A stretch of DNA of 64,000 nucleotides from Rhizobium johnstonii 3841 (GCF_000009265.1 NC_008378.1:186001-250000); one strand, 5' to 3'; positions 16,456 to 25,860 are shown, numbered from the stretch's first letter. Program-made: numbers and translations. Notes: generated by a model from the letters alone, not told the origin.

Positions 16456-16764
16456 CCCGGTTTGCCGGATATTCAGGATTCAGCGGCCGCACGGGTGTCT
16501 GGCTGAAGAGTTCTCGCCATGGCCGGCAAGGGGCATGACGCCCCATCTCTTCAGCACAGGTACTGAATTTCATTGGGCTCGTGCATGCGAAATGACTCTT
16601 GAGAAATATCACGCTGTTTGTGATATTGTTATTGATGCTTGTTACATTCCTCCTCCTATGCCATTTTGCCCATTAAAATAAGACGCTTGAACGGCTCACG
16701 TCCGGGCTCTAGTTTCGAAGAGATGGCGGCGTTTCGATCGACCATCGATATGGGGGAATCTTGG
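16456..16764. promoter_or_regulatory. AT-rich intergenic region with palindrome upstream of the aldolase gene
   Basis: This 309-bp gap separates the epimerase and aldolase genes and its second half is markedly AT-rich. At 16605-16627 AATATCAC-7-GTGATATT is a perfect 8-bp inverted repeat. The word TATCACGCTG inside it (16607-16616) recurs exactly at 26844-26853 in the ery divergent promoter region, and TATCACGC also at 32392-32399 before eryR. I infer an operator and a separate promoter for the aldolase gene. Confidence 0.5.
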
Positions 16765-17829
16765 ATGGCACGCATTACGCTGAGGCAACTGCTCGACCAT
16801 GCTGCGGAGGAAGGCTACGGCGTTCCCGCTTTCAACATCAATAATATGGAGCAGGCGCTCGCCATTATGGAAGCCGCCGACGCGTGTCATGCTCCGGTTA
16901 TCATGCAGGCGTCGCGCGGAGCCCGCGCCTACGCCCATGACATCATGCTGAAGCATATGATGGATGCCGTCGTCGAAATCTATCCGCATATTCCGGTCTG
17001 CGTGCATCTCGACCATGGCAACGATCCCTCCAACTGCATGACGGCGATCCAGGCGGGCTTCACCTCGGTGATGATGGATGGTTCGCTGAAGGCGGACGCC
17101 AAGACGCCTGCCGACTGGGCCTATAATGTCGGCGTCACCAAGATGGTGACGGACATGGCGCATTTCGGCGGCATCTCGGTGGAAGGAGAACTCGGCGTTC
17201 TCGGCTCGCTGGAGACGGGCATGGGCGAGGCCGAGGACGGTCACGGCGCCGAGGGCAAGCTTTCGCATGACCAGCTGCTGACCGATCCGGACGAAGCCGT
17301 GAAGTTCGTGCGCGAAACCAAGGTCGATGCGCTCGCCATCGCGATGGGCACATCGCATGGCGCCTACAAGTTCACCCGCAAGCCGGACGGTTCGGTGCTG
17401 GCGATGAACGTCATCGAAGAAATTCACCGTAAGCTCCCGAACACGCATCTCGTCATGCATGGCTCGTCCTCGGTCCCGATCGAGCTGCAGGAGATCATCA
17501 ACAAGTATGGCGGCCAGATGAAGCCGACATGGGGAGTGCCGGTCGAGGAAATCCAGCGCGGCATCAAGAACGGCGTGCGCAAGGTCAATATCGACACCGA
17601 TGGCAGAATGGCGATGACCGGTCAGATCCGCCGCGTGCTGCAGGAGGACCCAAGCGAGTTCGACCCGCGCAAATATCTGAAGCCGGCAATGACGGCGCTG
17701 ACCAAGCTCTGCAAGGAGCGCTTCGAACAGTTCGGCACTGCCGGCATGGCCGGCCGCATCACGCCCCTTCCCGTTTCGGAAATGGCGAAGCGTTATAAAT
17801 CCGGTTCCCTCGATCCGGCTTTCTCCTGA
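16765..17829 (+). CDS. Class II fructose-bisphosphate aldolase (Calvin-cycle subtype)
   Basis: A 354-residue zinc-dependent aldolase. Visible motifs are [20 protein letters not shown], zinc ligands in [10 protein letters not shown] and in the [19 protein letters not shown] segment, [15 protein letters not shown], and [12 protein letters not shown]. The inserted [20 protein letters not shown] belongs to the CbbA (Calvin-cycle-type) subgroup. The ATG at 16765 follows GGGGGAA seven bases upstream. It cleaves a ketose phosphate to dihydroxyacetone phosphate and an aldehyde. In this setting it may act on the ketose phosphate of the unknown pathway rather than on fructose 1,6-bisphosphate. Its stop is 6 bp from the convergent GlpD-like gene. 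Confidence 0.88.
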   Translation: MARITLRQLLDHAAEEGYGVPAFNINNMEQALAIMEAADACHAPVIMQASRGARAYAHDIMLKHMMDAVVEIYPHIPVCVHLDHGNDPSNCMTAIQAGFTSVMMDGSLKADAKTPADWAYNVGVTKMVTDMAHFGGISVEGELGVLGSLETGMGEAEDGHGAEGKLSHDQLLTDPDEAVKFVRETKVDALAIAMGTSHGAYKFTRKPDGSVLAMNVIEEIHRKLPNTHLVMHGSSSVPIELQEIINKYGGQMKPTWGVPVEEIQRGIKNGVRKVNIDTDGRMAMTGQIRRVLQEDPSEFDPRKYLKPAMTALTKLCKERFEQFGTAGMAGRITPLPVSEMAKRYKSGSLDPAFS

Positions 17830-17835
17830 AACGCT

Positions 17836-19581
17836 CTAGCCCAACGCCGGGCGGGGTGCCTTTTCCGGCTCGGCGGCGGCAGGCTTGCCTGTCAGTGCTT
17901 GGCCGTGGAAGCGGCTCAGCTGGCTGACAACGTCCTGGATTTCGCTGGCCGTCCGTTCGCCATCCCAGCCGAGCGCCGCCTCGGCAACGCCGGCGATTTC
18001 CCGTAAGCCTTCCAGCGTCAATCGACCCTCGATCGCAAGCGTCGTGCGGCGCATCACGATGTCCGACAGGTGGATAACGAGTTCGTTCCGGGCGACCCAG
18101 TCGATCTCCCGGAGACTGTAACGCGGCGCACCCGTCAGGCGCTGTTCGTCGGAATAGCCTGAAGGGGAAGAAAGCAGGGCCACAGCCGTCGTGCCGTAGC
18201 GGCCGAGCAGTTCGCCGGCACGCTCGGCAGCGACGCCGCCGCGCGCCGCGGTATCGCTGATCCAGGCGTTACGCTGCTCAGCATCAGCCGGAAAGGCCTT
18301 GCCGCCGCCGATCGCCAGATAGCGTGTCGACTGGCTGCGGCTGCGCTGCAGCCGGGAGAGAACGGTGTCGGCAACCTCTTCCGCAAAGCCGCGGAACGTC
18401 GTCCACTTGCCTCCGACCAGCGAAACGACCGGAAAAGGTCTGCCGTCCTCGGGTTCCTTCACCGGCGCGGAGTGGTCGCGGCTGATCAGCCCCGGTGCGG
18501 TCGCATCCGATGCCGGTAGCGGGCGGATGCCGCTATAGCTGTAAACGATCTGATCGCGATCGAAGCGGAGCGTCGGCAGCAGCGAGCGGATGCTTTCGAG
18601 GAAATATTCAGTTTCCGGCTCCTCGCAGGAGACGTTGTCCGGATCACCTGCCGGAATGTCGGTCGACCCGACCAGCGCCAACCCGAGATAGTCGTAGACC
18701 AGGCAGATGCGGCCGTCGTCGGCCTCGAAATAGATCATGTGGCCGTTGAGGCTTCGCACCAATTCGGGATGGTCAAGCAGGATATGGGAACCCTTCGTGC
18801 CGCCGATCAGCCGCGATGGAGCGCCGAGCAAAGTGTTGACCTGATCGATCCAGGGACCTGCCGCGTTGACGACCAGCTTGGGAGCGACGCTGAACTCGCG
18901 ACCATCGGGCTGCCGGAAGGTCAAACGCCCTTCTGAAACGGCAGCCAGTGTCGCGAAATTTGCCGCGAGGCTCCCCGCATTCGTATCGAGACCATCATTG
19001 ACGAGCTCATAGACGAGCCGCTCCGGCCTACTGATCTTGGCATCGTAATAGATGCCGCCGGCGACGATGGCGGGGGTAATATGCGGCATCTCCCTGCGCG
19101 CCTGTTTCTTCAGGATCAGCCGGTGGCGCGGCATGACCTGGTCGCGCGAACCGAAGAAATCGTAGAGCCGAAGCCCGATCTTGATGAGAACCGCACCACG
19201 GCTGCGTGGCGCCGTCTTCGACCCGAAGAGCGTCCGGATCGCTGCCCAGATGCCGCGCGTCCAGGAAAAGACCGGAATGAAGGTCGGCAGCGGTTCGACG
19301 CAATGCGGCGCGTTCTTGAGCAGGAGGTTGCGCTCAAGCGTCGACTGCGCAACCAGTCCGAATTCGCCCGTTTCCAGATATTTCAGGCCGCCGTGTATGA
19401 GCCGCGATGGTGCGGCGCTCGTGCCGGAGCCAAAGTCGGCCTTGTCGACGATCAGGCAATTGACACCCTGTAGCGAGAGGTCGCGAAACAGGCCGGCGCC
19501 GTTGATGCCCGCCCCGATGATCAAAACGTCGATATCGTTCTCGCCGAGGTTCGAGAAGCGCTGCTGCAAATCGGGGGTCAT
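17836..19581 (-). CDS. FAD-dependent glycerol-3-phosphate dehydrogenase-like protein
   Basis: A 581-residue GlpD-family flavoprotein. FAD motif DVLIIGAGINGAGLFRDLSL lies near residue 20, then GSGTSAAPSRLIHGGLKYLE, the substrate-site region LVVNAAGPWIDQ, GTKGSHILLDHPE and YSYSGIRPLPAS, followed by a C-terminal domain (YSLREIDWVARNELVIHLSD). Start chosen at 19581 because AGGA is eight bases upstream; ATG 19587 is too close to it. Family members oxidise glycerol 3-phosphate at the membrane, but EryB, also in this window, is a relative that oxidises erythritol phosphate. Its place directly after a xylulokinase-like kinase suggests oxidation of a polyol phosphate made by that kinase. Confidence 0.85.
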   Translation of the reverse strand: MTPDLQQRFSNLGENDIDVLIIGAGINGAGLFRDLSLQGVNCLIVDKADFGSGTSAAPSRLIHGGLKYLETGEFGLVAQSTLERNLLLKNAPHCVEPLPTFIPVFSWTRGIWAAIRTLFGSKTAPRSRGAVLIKIGLRLYDFFGSRDQVMPRHRLILKKQARREMPHITPAIVAGGIYYDAKISRPERLVYELVNDGLDTNAGSLAANFATLAAVSEGRLTFRQPDGREFSVAPKLVVNAAGPWIDQVNTLLGAPSRLIGGTKGSHILLDHPELVRSLNGHMIYFEADDGRICLVYDYLGLALVGSTDIPAGDPDNVSCEEPETEYFLESIRSLLPTLRFDRDQIVYSYSGIRPLPASDATAPGLISRDHSAPVKEPEDGRPFPVVSLVGGKWTTFRGFAEEVADTVLSRLQRSRSQSTRYLAIGGGKAFPADAEQRNAWISDTAARGGVAAERAGELLGRYGTTAVALLSSPSGYSDEQRLTGAPRYSLREIDWVARNELVIHLSDIVMRRTTLAIEGRLTLEGLREIAGVAEAALGWDGERTASEIQDVVSQLSRFHGQALTGKPAAAEPEKAPRPALG

Positions 19582-19624
19582 GCTCATCGTCCTAAATCGC
19601 CCGCCGCAGCAGGCATTTGTCTTT

Positions 19625-21154
19625 TCAGTTTGCCGATTGCTCCGGCGCAAGCGCGGCAATCCTAGGCCAAAGGGAGATCATCGCGTCGGCAATGTCGCGG
19701 AACACCTGGTAACGCTTTTCATAATCCGCGCTGCGCGCCGCATCGGGCCGGCAAGTCTTTGCGATGGAGGCCGTGTCGCGCGGATCGCTCTGCGGATCGG
19801 CAAAGATACCGGCGCCCGAGCCGGCACAAAGCGCAGCACCCCAGGCGGCTGCCTCATCCGTCTCGGTTACCGTGACCGGCATGCCAAGCACATCGGCAAA
19901 CATCTGCACGACGGCAGGATTGCGCGAGACGCCACCGGCGAGCCGCGCCTGATCGAAGGCAAAGCCGTCGCGAAGCGCATCGACATGGATGCGATGATTG
20001 AAGGCGATGCCCTCAAGCACGGCGCGCAGCATGTCGCCGCGGTCGTGCCATCCACCGAGCCCGAAGAAGCCGGCGCTGGCGGCTGCGCCATAAGGCGAGC
20101 CGAACAGATAGGGATGGAAGAGCGCCGTCGAGGGGCGTTCGAAGGCGGCGTCGATCTCGGGCGCCAGCAGGGCGTGGATCGAGTTGCCTCGCACCTCGCC
20201 ATTCGTTCGCTCGGCAGCGCAGAGCGTGGCCAGAAACCAGTCGTAATTGGCTGTCGACGCAGGGGAGATCGACATGCTGTTCCAGATGCCGGGCGCAATC
20301 CCGTTGCGGCAGAACCAGCGTCGGTCGACACGCGGTTCCGACGAAAGCGTCTCGTTGATCGAATAGGTCCCGGCAATGACCGCGACAACGCCCTTGGCAT
20401 AACCCCCTGCCCCGAGCGCCGAGGCCGTGACGTCGTGCAGACCGGCAACGACAGGCGTTCCTTCGGCAAGGCCCGTCAGCTGCGCGGCTTCACGAGTCAC
20501 GCGTCCAACGATCTGGTCGGAGCGCGAGGCTGGCGGCAGGGCGTGGACGAGATCCTGTAAGCCAAACAGCTGCAGGGCATCCTCACTGTAGTTCTGCGTT
20601 TTGACATTGGTGAAGGAGGTACTCGCTTCGGTGCGGTCCGTACCGATGATCCCGGTCAGGCAGAACCGCAGCCAGTCCTTGCAGCTGCAGAAATGGCCGA
20701 TGCGCTTGTAGCGCTCAGGCTCCATTTCGCGGATCCAGGCAAGCAATGCCGATGGCGCGGAGACGTGCGGGATCTGTCCCGTCAGCTCGATCGCCAGGTC
20801 GGCGACATCGCTCTGCGTCCACCGGTCGACGATCGCCCCTGCCCGGCTGTCCAGCGAGAGAATGGCCCGGCCGAGCGGCTGTTGGGCGTGATCGAGCAGG
20901 TAGATACCGTCTCCGTGCGCGGTAGCGGCAATGCCCTCTATGTCGCTTGCTGGCCGCCCGCTGAGCGAAATCGCCTCGCGGATGGCATCGGCCGTCGCGC
21001 TCCATAATTCATCCATGTCGCGCTCGATATGGCGGGCCTTCGGAATGAACTGCGTGACACGGCGACGCGCGGCTGCAAGCGGCGTGCCGTCGATATCGAA
21101 GATGACCGCCTTGGTGACTGTCAAACCACTATCGATCCCGAGCAGTGTCGGCAT
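19625..21154 (-). CDS. FGGY carbohydrate kinase (L-xylulokinase/LyxK-like)
   Basis: A 509-residue two-domain sugar kinase. N-terminal phosphate motif LLGIDSGLTVTKAVIFDIDG, catalytic-aspartate region AGLHDVTASALGAGGYAKG, and C-terminal ATP site ARLAGGVSRNPAVVQMFADV. Stretches such as GDGIYLLDHAQQPLGRAILS match the pattern of E. coli LyxK rather than GlpK or XylB. It should phosphorylate a ketopentose or polyol taken up by the neighbouring importer. The gene follows the DeoR gene by 36 bp and precedes the GlpD-like gene by about 43 bp on the same strand, so the three are probably one operon. Substrate not determinable from sequence. Confidence 0.87.
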   Translation of the reverse strand: MPTLLGIDSGLTVTKAVIFDIDGTPLAAARRRVTQFIPKARHIERDMDELWSATADAIREAISLSGRPASDIEGIAATAHGDGIYLLDHAQQPLGRAILSLDSRAGAIVDRWTQSDVADLAIELTGQIPHVSAPSALLAWIREMEPERYKRIGHFCSCKDWLRFCLTGIIGTDRTEASTSFTNVKTQNYSEDALQLFGLQDLVHALPPASRSDQIVGRVTREAAQLTGLAEGTPVVAGLHDVTASALGAGGYAKGVVAVIAGTYSINETLSSEPRVDRRWFCRNGIAPGIWNSMSISPASTANYDWFLATLCAAERTNGEVRGNSIHALLAPEIDAAFERPSTALFHPYLFGSPYGAAASAGFFGLGGWHDRGDMLRAVLEGIAFNHRIHVDALRDGFAFDQARLAGGVSRNPAVVQMFADVLGMPVTVTETDEAAAWGAALCAGSGAGIFADPQSDPRDTASIAKTCRPDAARSADYEKRYQVFRDIADAMISLWPRIAALAPEQSAN

Positions 21155-21190
21155 TTAAATTTACCTCATGAGGGGCAACGGCCGGCGCCG

Positions 21191-22033
21191 TCAGGAGCGC
21201 CCTCCGGCGCCCCTGGCGATGACCACGTTGATATCTCTGGACCGCATACGGTCTATGTGCACCGGCTGGGTCTTGTCGTCGACGATAACGACGTCGAACT
21301 CATCCAGTGCTGCGAAACTGTGGAGTGCGCGCCGTTCGAACTTGGTATGATCGGCAAGCAGGATGCGTTTTACGGAACAGTCGAACATGGCGCGCTTGGT
21401 ATCGACTGTTTCAGGAGACTGGTGCAGCACCGTGCCATCGCTGATCGCCGACATCGAGATGAACGCGACATCTGCCCTGAGAGCGTTGATCTCGTTGATG
21501 GTCATGCGACCCATGAAGGCGTTGCACCAATTGTAATACTGGCCGCCGAGGGCGAGCAGCGTCACGTCGTGCAGGCCCGTCAGCGCATTCATCAGCGTCA
21601 GGGAATTGGTAATTGCGGTGACCGGCGCCTTCGAAGGCAGATGTGCCGCCATCTGAAGAACCGTGGTCGAGTCATCGAAAAAGATCGCCTGTCCCGGTTC
21701 GACGAACTGCATTGCCGCCTCGGCAATCAGCTTCTTTTCGGCGGACTGACGGTTCGAGCGATAGACGTCGCTGGATTCGATGAGATTGGTCGCCGCCGCA
21801 GTGACGATACCGCGCGTCTTCCTGAAGAGGCCGCGGCTGACGAGTTCATCGACGTCGCGGTGAGCCGTCATCAGGCTGATCCCAAAGCGGTCGGTCAGGT
21901 CTTCAATCCGCATCGAGCCTTCACCCATCACGGCCTCTGCAATCATGCGGCGGCGCGCGATCTGGCGCGTCTGCCGGCTGTCGCTGGTGAGCTGGTCCAA
22001 CAGATCGTCGTCCCGGCTGGTCTTCTGTGTCAC
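21191..22033 (-). CDS. DeoR family transcriptional regulator
   Basis: A 280-residue DeoR-type repressor starting at a GTG (22033) behind AGGGG. N-terminal helix-turn-helix GEGSMRIEDLTDRFGISLMT ending in HRDVDELVSRGLFRK, then the DeoR sugar-phosphate sensor domain (AEAAMQFVEPGQAIFFDDST, TAITNSLTLMNAL, LALGGQYYNWCNAFMG). Such regulators respond to a phosphorylated intermediate. It heads the operon DeoR-kinase-GlpD-like, separated from the erythritol importer by a hairpin terminator. It probably controls this operon; whether it also acts on the LacI-controlled + strand operon is unknown. Confidence 0.88.
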   Translation of the reverse strand: MTQKTSRDDDLLDQLTSDSRQTRQIARRRMIAEAVMGEGSMRIEDLTDRFGISLMTAHRDVDELVSRGLFRKTRGIVTAAATNLIESSDVYRSNRQSAEKKLIAEAAMQFVEPGQAIFFDDSTTVLQMAAHLPSKAPVTAITNSLTLMNALTGLHDVTLLALGGQYYNWCNAFMGRMTINEINALRADVAFISMSAISDGTVLHQSPETVDTKRAMFDCSVKRILLADHTKFERRALHSFAALDEFDVVIVDDKTQPVHIDRMRSRDINVVIARGAGGRS

Positions 22034-22153
22034 GGGTCACCCCTGTCGCTGAATTATGGATCCCAGCTTCGTACAGTGATTGCCGCGCCAAGGCAAAAAG
22101 GCGAAGCGCAACCGGCGGTTGGGCCGTCGGCCATCGCTTCCAGCATGAAATGA

Positions 22154-22177
22154 GGGCGCTCTTGCGAGCGCCCTTTT
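22154..22177 (-). terminator. Hairpin terminator after eryG
   Basis: GGGCGCTC (22154-22161) and GAGCGCCC (22166-22173) form a perfect 8-bp GC stem with a 4-base loop, 10 bp beyond the eryG stop. On the - strand it is followed by only a short mixed T-rich run (TCATTT); on the + strand by TTTT. It marks the end of the importer operon and separates it from the DeoR-kinase operon. Confidence 0.65.
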
Positions 22178-22182
22178 ACCGT

Positions 22183-23130
22183 TTACTGCGCCAGAACGAA
22201 CGGACCGGTGTACTTGTCGATGTTGTCCTTGGTGATCAACAGGCAATCGAAGAGCTGCTTTTCGCTCTTGGCACCCGTGTTACCTGTCTTGATCAGATTG
22301 TCGGCCTGTTTGACGGCTTCTTCGGAGAAGACGGCAACCGGTTGGAGGACGGTGTATTGGAGTTCGCCCGCCTTGATGGCCGCAACCGCATCCGGCGAAC
22401 CGTCGAAGCCGCCGACCTTCACATTGGCGAGCTTGCCGGCTTCCTTGAGTGCGGCGATCGCACCGAGCGCCATTTCGTCATTGCCCGAGATGACGCCGAC
22501 GATATCCGGGTTGGCCTGCAGCATGGACTGCATCTTGTTGTGGCCCTGAGTGCGGTCCCAGTTGGCAACTTCCTTGGCGACCTTCTTCAGATCCGGATAC
22601 TGCGAAAGGACAGTCTCGTAGCCATTCGACCGCGTTGCCGCGTTGTTGTCGGAGGGAGCGCCGAAGAGTTCGGCATAGTTGCCCTTGTCGCCGATCGCTT
22701 CGACCCATTGCTGTGCGCCGAGAGCGGCGCCCTGTGCGTTGTTGGAAACAAGCTGTGCCTTGGCCAGGCCTTCCTGGTTGATTTCGGCGTTGACGAGGAT
22801 GACCGGGATGCCGGCAGCAACGGCCTTCTTGACCGCACCGACAGAACCGTCGGCGTTTGCCGGGTCGAGGATGATCGCCACCGACTTGTTGGTGATCGCC
22901 GTATCGATCAGGTTGCTTTCGGTATTGGTGTCACCCTTGTGGGCGTTGACCGAGGCCGTGTAGCCCAGCTTTTCGGCAGTTGCCTTGGCGACATTGCCTT
23001 CCGTCAGCCAATAAGGATTCGACGGATCGTTGACGATGATCGTCATCATGCCCGCTGCCCAAGCCGAGCTTGCAAGAAGCGGTGCTACGGCCGCGGCGGC
23101 CAGAAGTATGCGCATGCCTTTCTTAAACAT
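22183..23130 (-). CDS. eryG: Erythritol ABC transporter substrate-binding protein
   Basis: A 315-residue ribose-type periplasmic binding protein. Signal peptide MFKKGMRILLAAAAVAPLLA with cleavage near SSAWA-AGMM. The mature domain has TIIVNDPSNPYWLTEGNVAK, AIILDPANADGSVGAVKKAV and GVISGNDEMALGAIAALKEA. It is the last gene of the importer operon and is followed by a hairpin terminator. The order (ATPase, permease, binding protein) and the divergent orientation to eryABCD are those described for eryEFG of R. leguminosarum, which is required for erythritol uptake. The eryE/F/G lettering for individual subunits follows that report as I remember it. Confidence 0.82.
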   Translation of the reverse strand: MFKKGMRILLAAAAVAPLLASSAWAAGMMTIIVNDPSNPYWLTEGNVAKATAEKLGYTASVNAHKGDTNTESNLIDTAITNKSVAIILDPANADGSVGAVKKAVAAGIPVILVNAEINQEGLAKAQLVSNNAQGAALGAQQWVEAIGDKGNYAELFGAPSDNNAATRSNGYETVLSQYPDLKKVAKEVANWDRTQGHNKMQSMLQANPDIVGVISGNDEMALGAIAALKEAGKLANVKVGGFDGSPDAVAAIKAGELQYTVLQPVAVFSEEAVKQADNLIKTGNTGAKSEKQLFDCLLITKDNIDKYTGPFVLAQ

Positions 23131-23241
23131 AGTCTCTCTCCCATTCGTGAGCTCAGTTATTGCCGGTGATCCGGCGTTGCTTTCCCCAATCGGCTTTCTG
23201 GACTCCAGCCTGCCGTCGTGGATAAGTTTCGGTCTCAGCCG

Positions 23242-24294
23242 TCAGGACGATTTGACCCGGCGGCCGTATTGAATGCTGTTCATGAGGACGGCGAGAACGA
23301 TCACAGCGCCGGTGAATACTGTCTGCCAGTAGGCCGAGACGCCGATGATCACGAGGCCGTCCGAAAGGAAGCCGATGACGAAGGCGCCGAGCATGGTGCC
23401 GCGAACCGTACCGCGGCCGCCGGTCAGCGCCGCTCCGCCGATGACCACGGCTGCGATTGCCGTCAGCTCGTAGGTTGTGCCTGCCGTCGGACCGGCCGAG
23501 GTCAGCTGCGAGGAGAGGACTAGGCCGGCGATTGCGGCACAGACGCCCGAAAGCACATAGACGATGATCTTCACGCGCTTGACCGGGACGCCGGAGAGGT
23601 CGGCGGCCCGCTCGTTACCACCAGAGGCGTAGAGCCAGCGGCCGAAGGCGGTGCGGCTCAGCACGATGCCGCAAATGATGGCGAGAACCGCAAGCACGAT
23701 GACCCCGATCGGAATGCCTGCGAGCCGGTTGAAGCCGAGCCAGTCGAAGCCGGTATTGCCGAGTTCCGGACGGCCGCCGAGATTGTTGTAGGTCAGGCCG
23801 TTGGTCATCAAGAGCGCGATACCGCGGGCGACGTAGAGCACGCCGAGCGAGGCGACGAAGGCCGGCACCTTGAGATAGGCGATCAGCACGCCGTTGACTG
23901 CACCGACCAGCGCACCGAGCGCACATGTGATGACGACGACGGCCCAGACCGGCGGATAGAGGATGACGCCGAAATAGGTGAGCGTGACGCCCTGCATCAG
24001 GAAACCGGCAATGCAGCCTGCAAGCCCAAGCGTCGAGCCGACCGAAAGGTCGATGCCGCCATTCAGGATGACGAGCAGCATGCCGATCGCCAGAATGCCG
24101 AAGATCGCGACGTGCGACGCCATGATCAGGAAGTTGTTCAGAGTGAAGTAATAGGGCGACAGGAATGAGAAGACCGCGATGATGACGATCAGCGCGAAGA
24201 AGGCCCGGCCCTCCAGGATGAGACGCACGATATTGGTATTGCGCTTCGGCCCGCTGGAAACTGATTTCTTTTCGGTGACGTTCGTGACTGACAT
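23242..24294 (-). CDS. eryF: Erythritol ABC transporter permease
   Basis: A 350-residue permease of the ribose type with about ten membrane segments. Motifs: MLLVILNGGIDLSVGSTLGL (canonical GGIDLS), YVARGIALLMTNGLTYNNLG, and AVVIGGAALTGGRGTVRGTM with the coupling-region GGxGTxxG. A hydrophilic basic N terminus (SVSSGPKRNTNIVRLILE) precedes the first segment. Only one permease gene is present, so a homodimer is expected, unlike the two-permease importer at 13.6-15.6 kb. It lies 21 bp after eryE and 111 bp before eryG. Confidence 0.85.
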   Translation of the reverse strand: MSVTNVTEKKSVSSGPKRNTNIVRLILEGRAFFALIVIIAVFSFLSPYYFTLNNFLIMASHVAIFGILAIGMLLVILNGGIDLSVGSTLGLAGCIAGFLMQGVTLTYFGVILYPPVWAVVVITCALGALVGAVNGVLIAYLKVPAFVASLGVLYVARGIALLMTNGLTYNNLGGRPELGNTGFDWLGFNRLAGIPIGVIVLAVLAIICGIVLSRTAFGRWLYASGGNERAADLSGVPVKRVKIIVYVLSGVCAAIAGLVLSSQLTSAGPTAGTTYELTAIAAVVIGGAALTGGRGTVRGTMLGAFVIGFLSDGLVIIGVSAYWQTVFTGAVIVLAVLMNSIQYGRRVKSS

Positions 24295-24315
24295 AATCAG
24301 TGCTCCATACTCAGG

Positions 24316-25860
24316 CTAGTGCGCGACCACGGCTTCGCCGGAGGCGGCCATGATCTTTTCCTTGGTGACATCCGAGCCGAACTCGGCCGATATCCTGCCG
24401 CGATGCATGACGATGATGCGGTGCGCGATGCTCAGGCATTCATTGACTTCGGACGTCGAATAGATGACCGCCAATCCCTGCTTGGCGCGCTCCGCGAGCA
24501 ACTTGAATACTTCCGCCTTGGCGCCGATGTCGATGCCGCGGCTTGGCTCATCGAGCAGGATGACTTTCGGCTGGGTTGCCAGCATCTTGCCGATGACGAC
24601 CTTCTGCTGGTTGCCGCCGGAGAGCGAGCCGATCGAAGCCGCGCCGCCATCGGTTTTCACATGCACCCGCCGGATCGCGTCATTGACGAGATCGCGCTCC
24701 CGATGGCCGGAGGTGAAAAACCCTTTGGTGAAGGCGCGGATACTCGCAAGCGACAGATTGGAGCCGACCGTCATCGTCTGGACGAGACCGTCGCGCTGGC
24801 GATCTTCGGGCACGAGCACGAGACCGCTGGCAATGCGCCCGGCGATGCTGAGCCCACTGACGTCCTGTCCTTCGAGCAGAACCTGTCCGCCGCTTGCGCG
24901 CAGACGTCCGGCAACGCACTCGAGCAGTTCCGTGCGCCCGGCGCCCATCAGCCCGTAGATGCAGACGATCTCGCCGGCACGCACCTTGAGAGACAGACGA
25001 TCGACTGCATTATAGGCGGCGCCGGAGGGACCGGGGACACTGAGATTTTCGATGGAAAGCGACACGTTTCCGAACGGGTGACCTTCCGGCGGGCTGCCGA
25101 GGTCGAAATTCTCGCCGACCATGTTGCGGACGATCCACTCGAGATCGATATCCTTGCGTTCGGCATAGGCCGTCATGTTTCCGTCGCGCAGAACGACGGC
25201 ATGATTGGTGATCTGCAACGCCTCTTCCAGATGATGCGAGATGTAGACGATCGACACGCCTCGGCTCGTCAGATCGTGGATGACCTTGAAGAGCACTTCC
25301 ACCTCGGTCGCGCTCAGCGCCGAGGTCGGCTCGTCCATGATCAGGATGCGCGAATTGACCGAGAGGGCCCGGGCAATTTCGACGATCTGCTGCTGGCCGA
25401 GGCGAAGATCCTCGACGCGCGTCAGCGGATCGATGTCTTCCTCGAGTTCCTCCATCAGCGCGCGGGTCTGACGCGCCTCTTCAGCGAAGTCGACGACACC
25501 GCCCTTGATGATCTCCCGGCCCATGAAAATATTGTCGCGCACACTGAGATTGGGGGCCAGGCTGAGCTCCTGGTGAATGATGGAGATCCCGCACTCGCGC
25601 GCATGTGTGGACGAACTAAAGCTGATCGGCGAGCCGTCGAGAATGATCTCGCCGGAGCTTGGCTGCACCACACCCGAAAGGATCTTCATCAAGGTCGACT
25701 TGCCCGCGCCGTTTTCCCCGAACAGCGTTGTGACCTGGCCGCGATGGATGTCGAAGTTCACTCCCTTCAGGGCATGAACGTTGCCGTAGGATTTTGCGAT
25801 ATTGCGGGCAGCGAGGACGACCTCGCCTTTCGCCCCGTTGCTGCGTTGCGGCCGGTTCAT
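24316..25860 (-). CDS. eryE: Erythritol ABC transporter ATP-binding protein (two-domain)
   Basis: A 514-residue RbsA-type ATPase. Domain 1: Walker A GENGAGKSTLMKILSG, IIHQELSLAPNLSV, signature variant LRLGQQQIVEIARAL, Walker B LIMDEPTSALSATE. Domain 2: degenerate Walker A GLMGAGRTELLECV, signature SLSGGNQQKVVIGKMLA and Walker B ILLDEPSRGIDIGAK with the glutamate kept. The start overlaps the stop of the DUF2291 gene by 4 bp (ATGA). It powers erythritol import with eryF and eryG. By comparison, the ATPase of the other sugar operon has lost the domain 2 glutamate. Confidence 0.87.
   Translation of the reverse strand: MNRPQRSNGAKGEVVLAARNIAKSYGNVHALKGVNFDIHRGQVTTLFGENGAGKSTLMKILSGVVQPSSGEIILDGSPISFSSSTHARECGISIIHQELSLAPNLSVRDNIFMGREIIKGGVVDFAEEARQTRALMEELEEDIDPLTRVEDLRLGQQQIVEIARALSVNSRILIMDEPTSALSATEVEVLFKVIHDLTSRGVSIVYISHHLEEALQITNHAVVLRDGNMTAYAERKDIDLEWIVRNMVGENFDLGSPPEGHPFGNVSLSIENLSVPGPSGAAYNAVDRLSLKVRAGEIVCIYGLMGAGRTELLECVAGRLRASGGQVLLEGQDVSGLSIAGRIASGLVLVPEDRQRDGLVQTMTVGSNLSLASIRAFTKGFFTSGHRERDLVNDAIRRVHVKTDGGAASIGSLSGGNQQKVVIGKMLATQPKVILLDEPSRGIDIGAKAEVFKLLAERAKQGLAVIYSTSEVNECLSIAHRIIVMHRGRISAEFGSDVTKEKIMAASGEAVVAH

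Noticed and set aside
9660..22033. AI-2 (lsr) uptake system
   Set aside because: The gene order and binding protein recall LsrACDB, but there is no LsrR-, LsrF- or LsrG-like gene, the kinase is LyxK-like rather than LsrK-like, and the GlpD-like dehydrogenase has no place in AI-2 processing.
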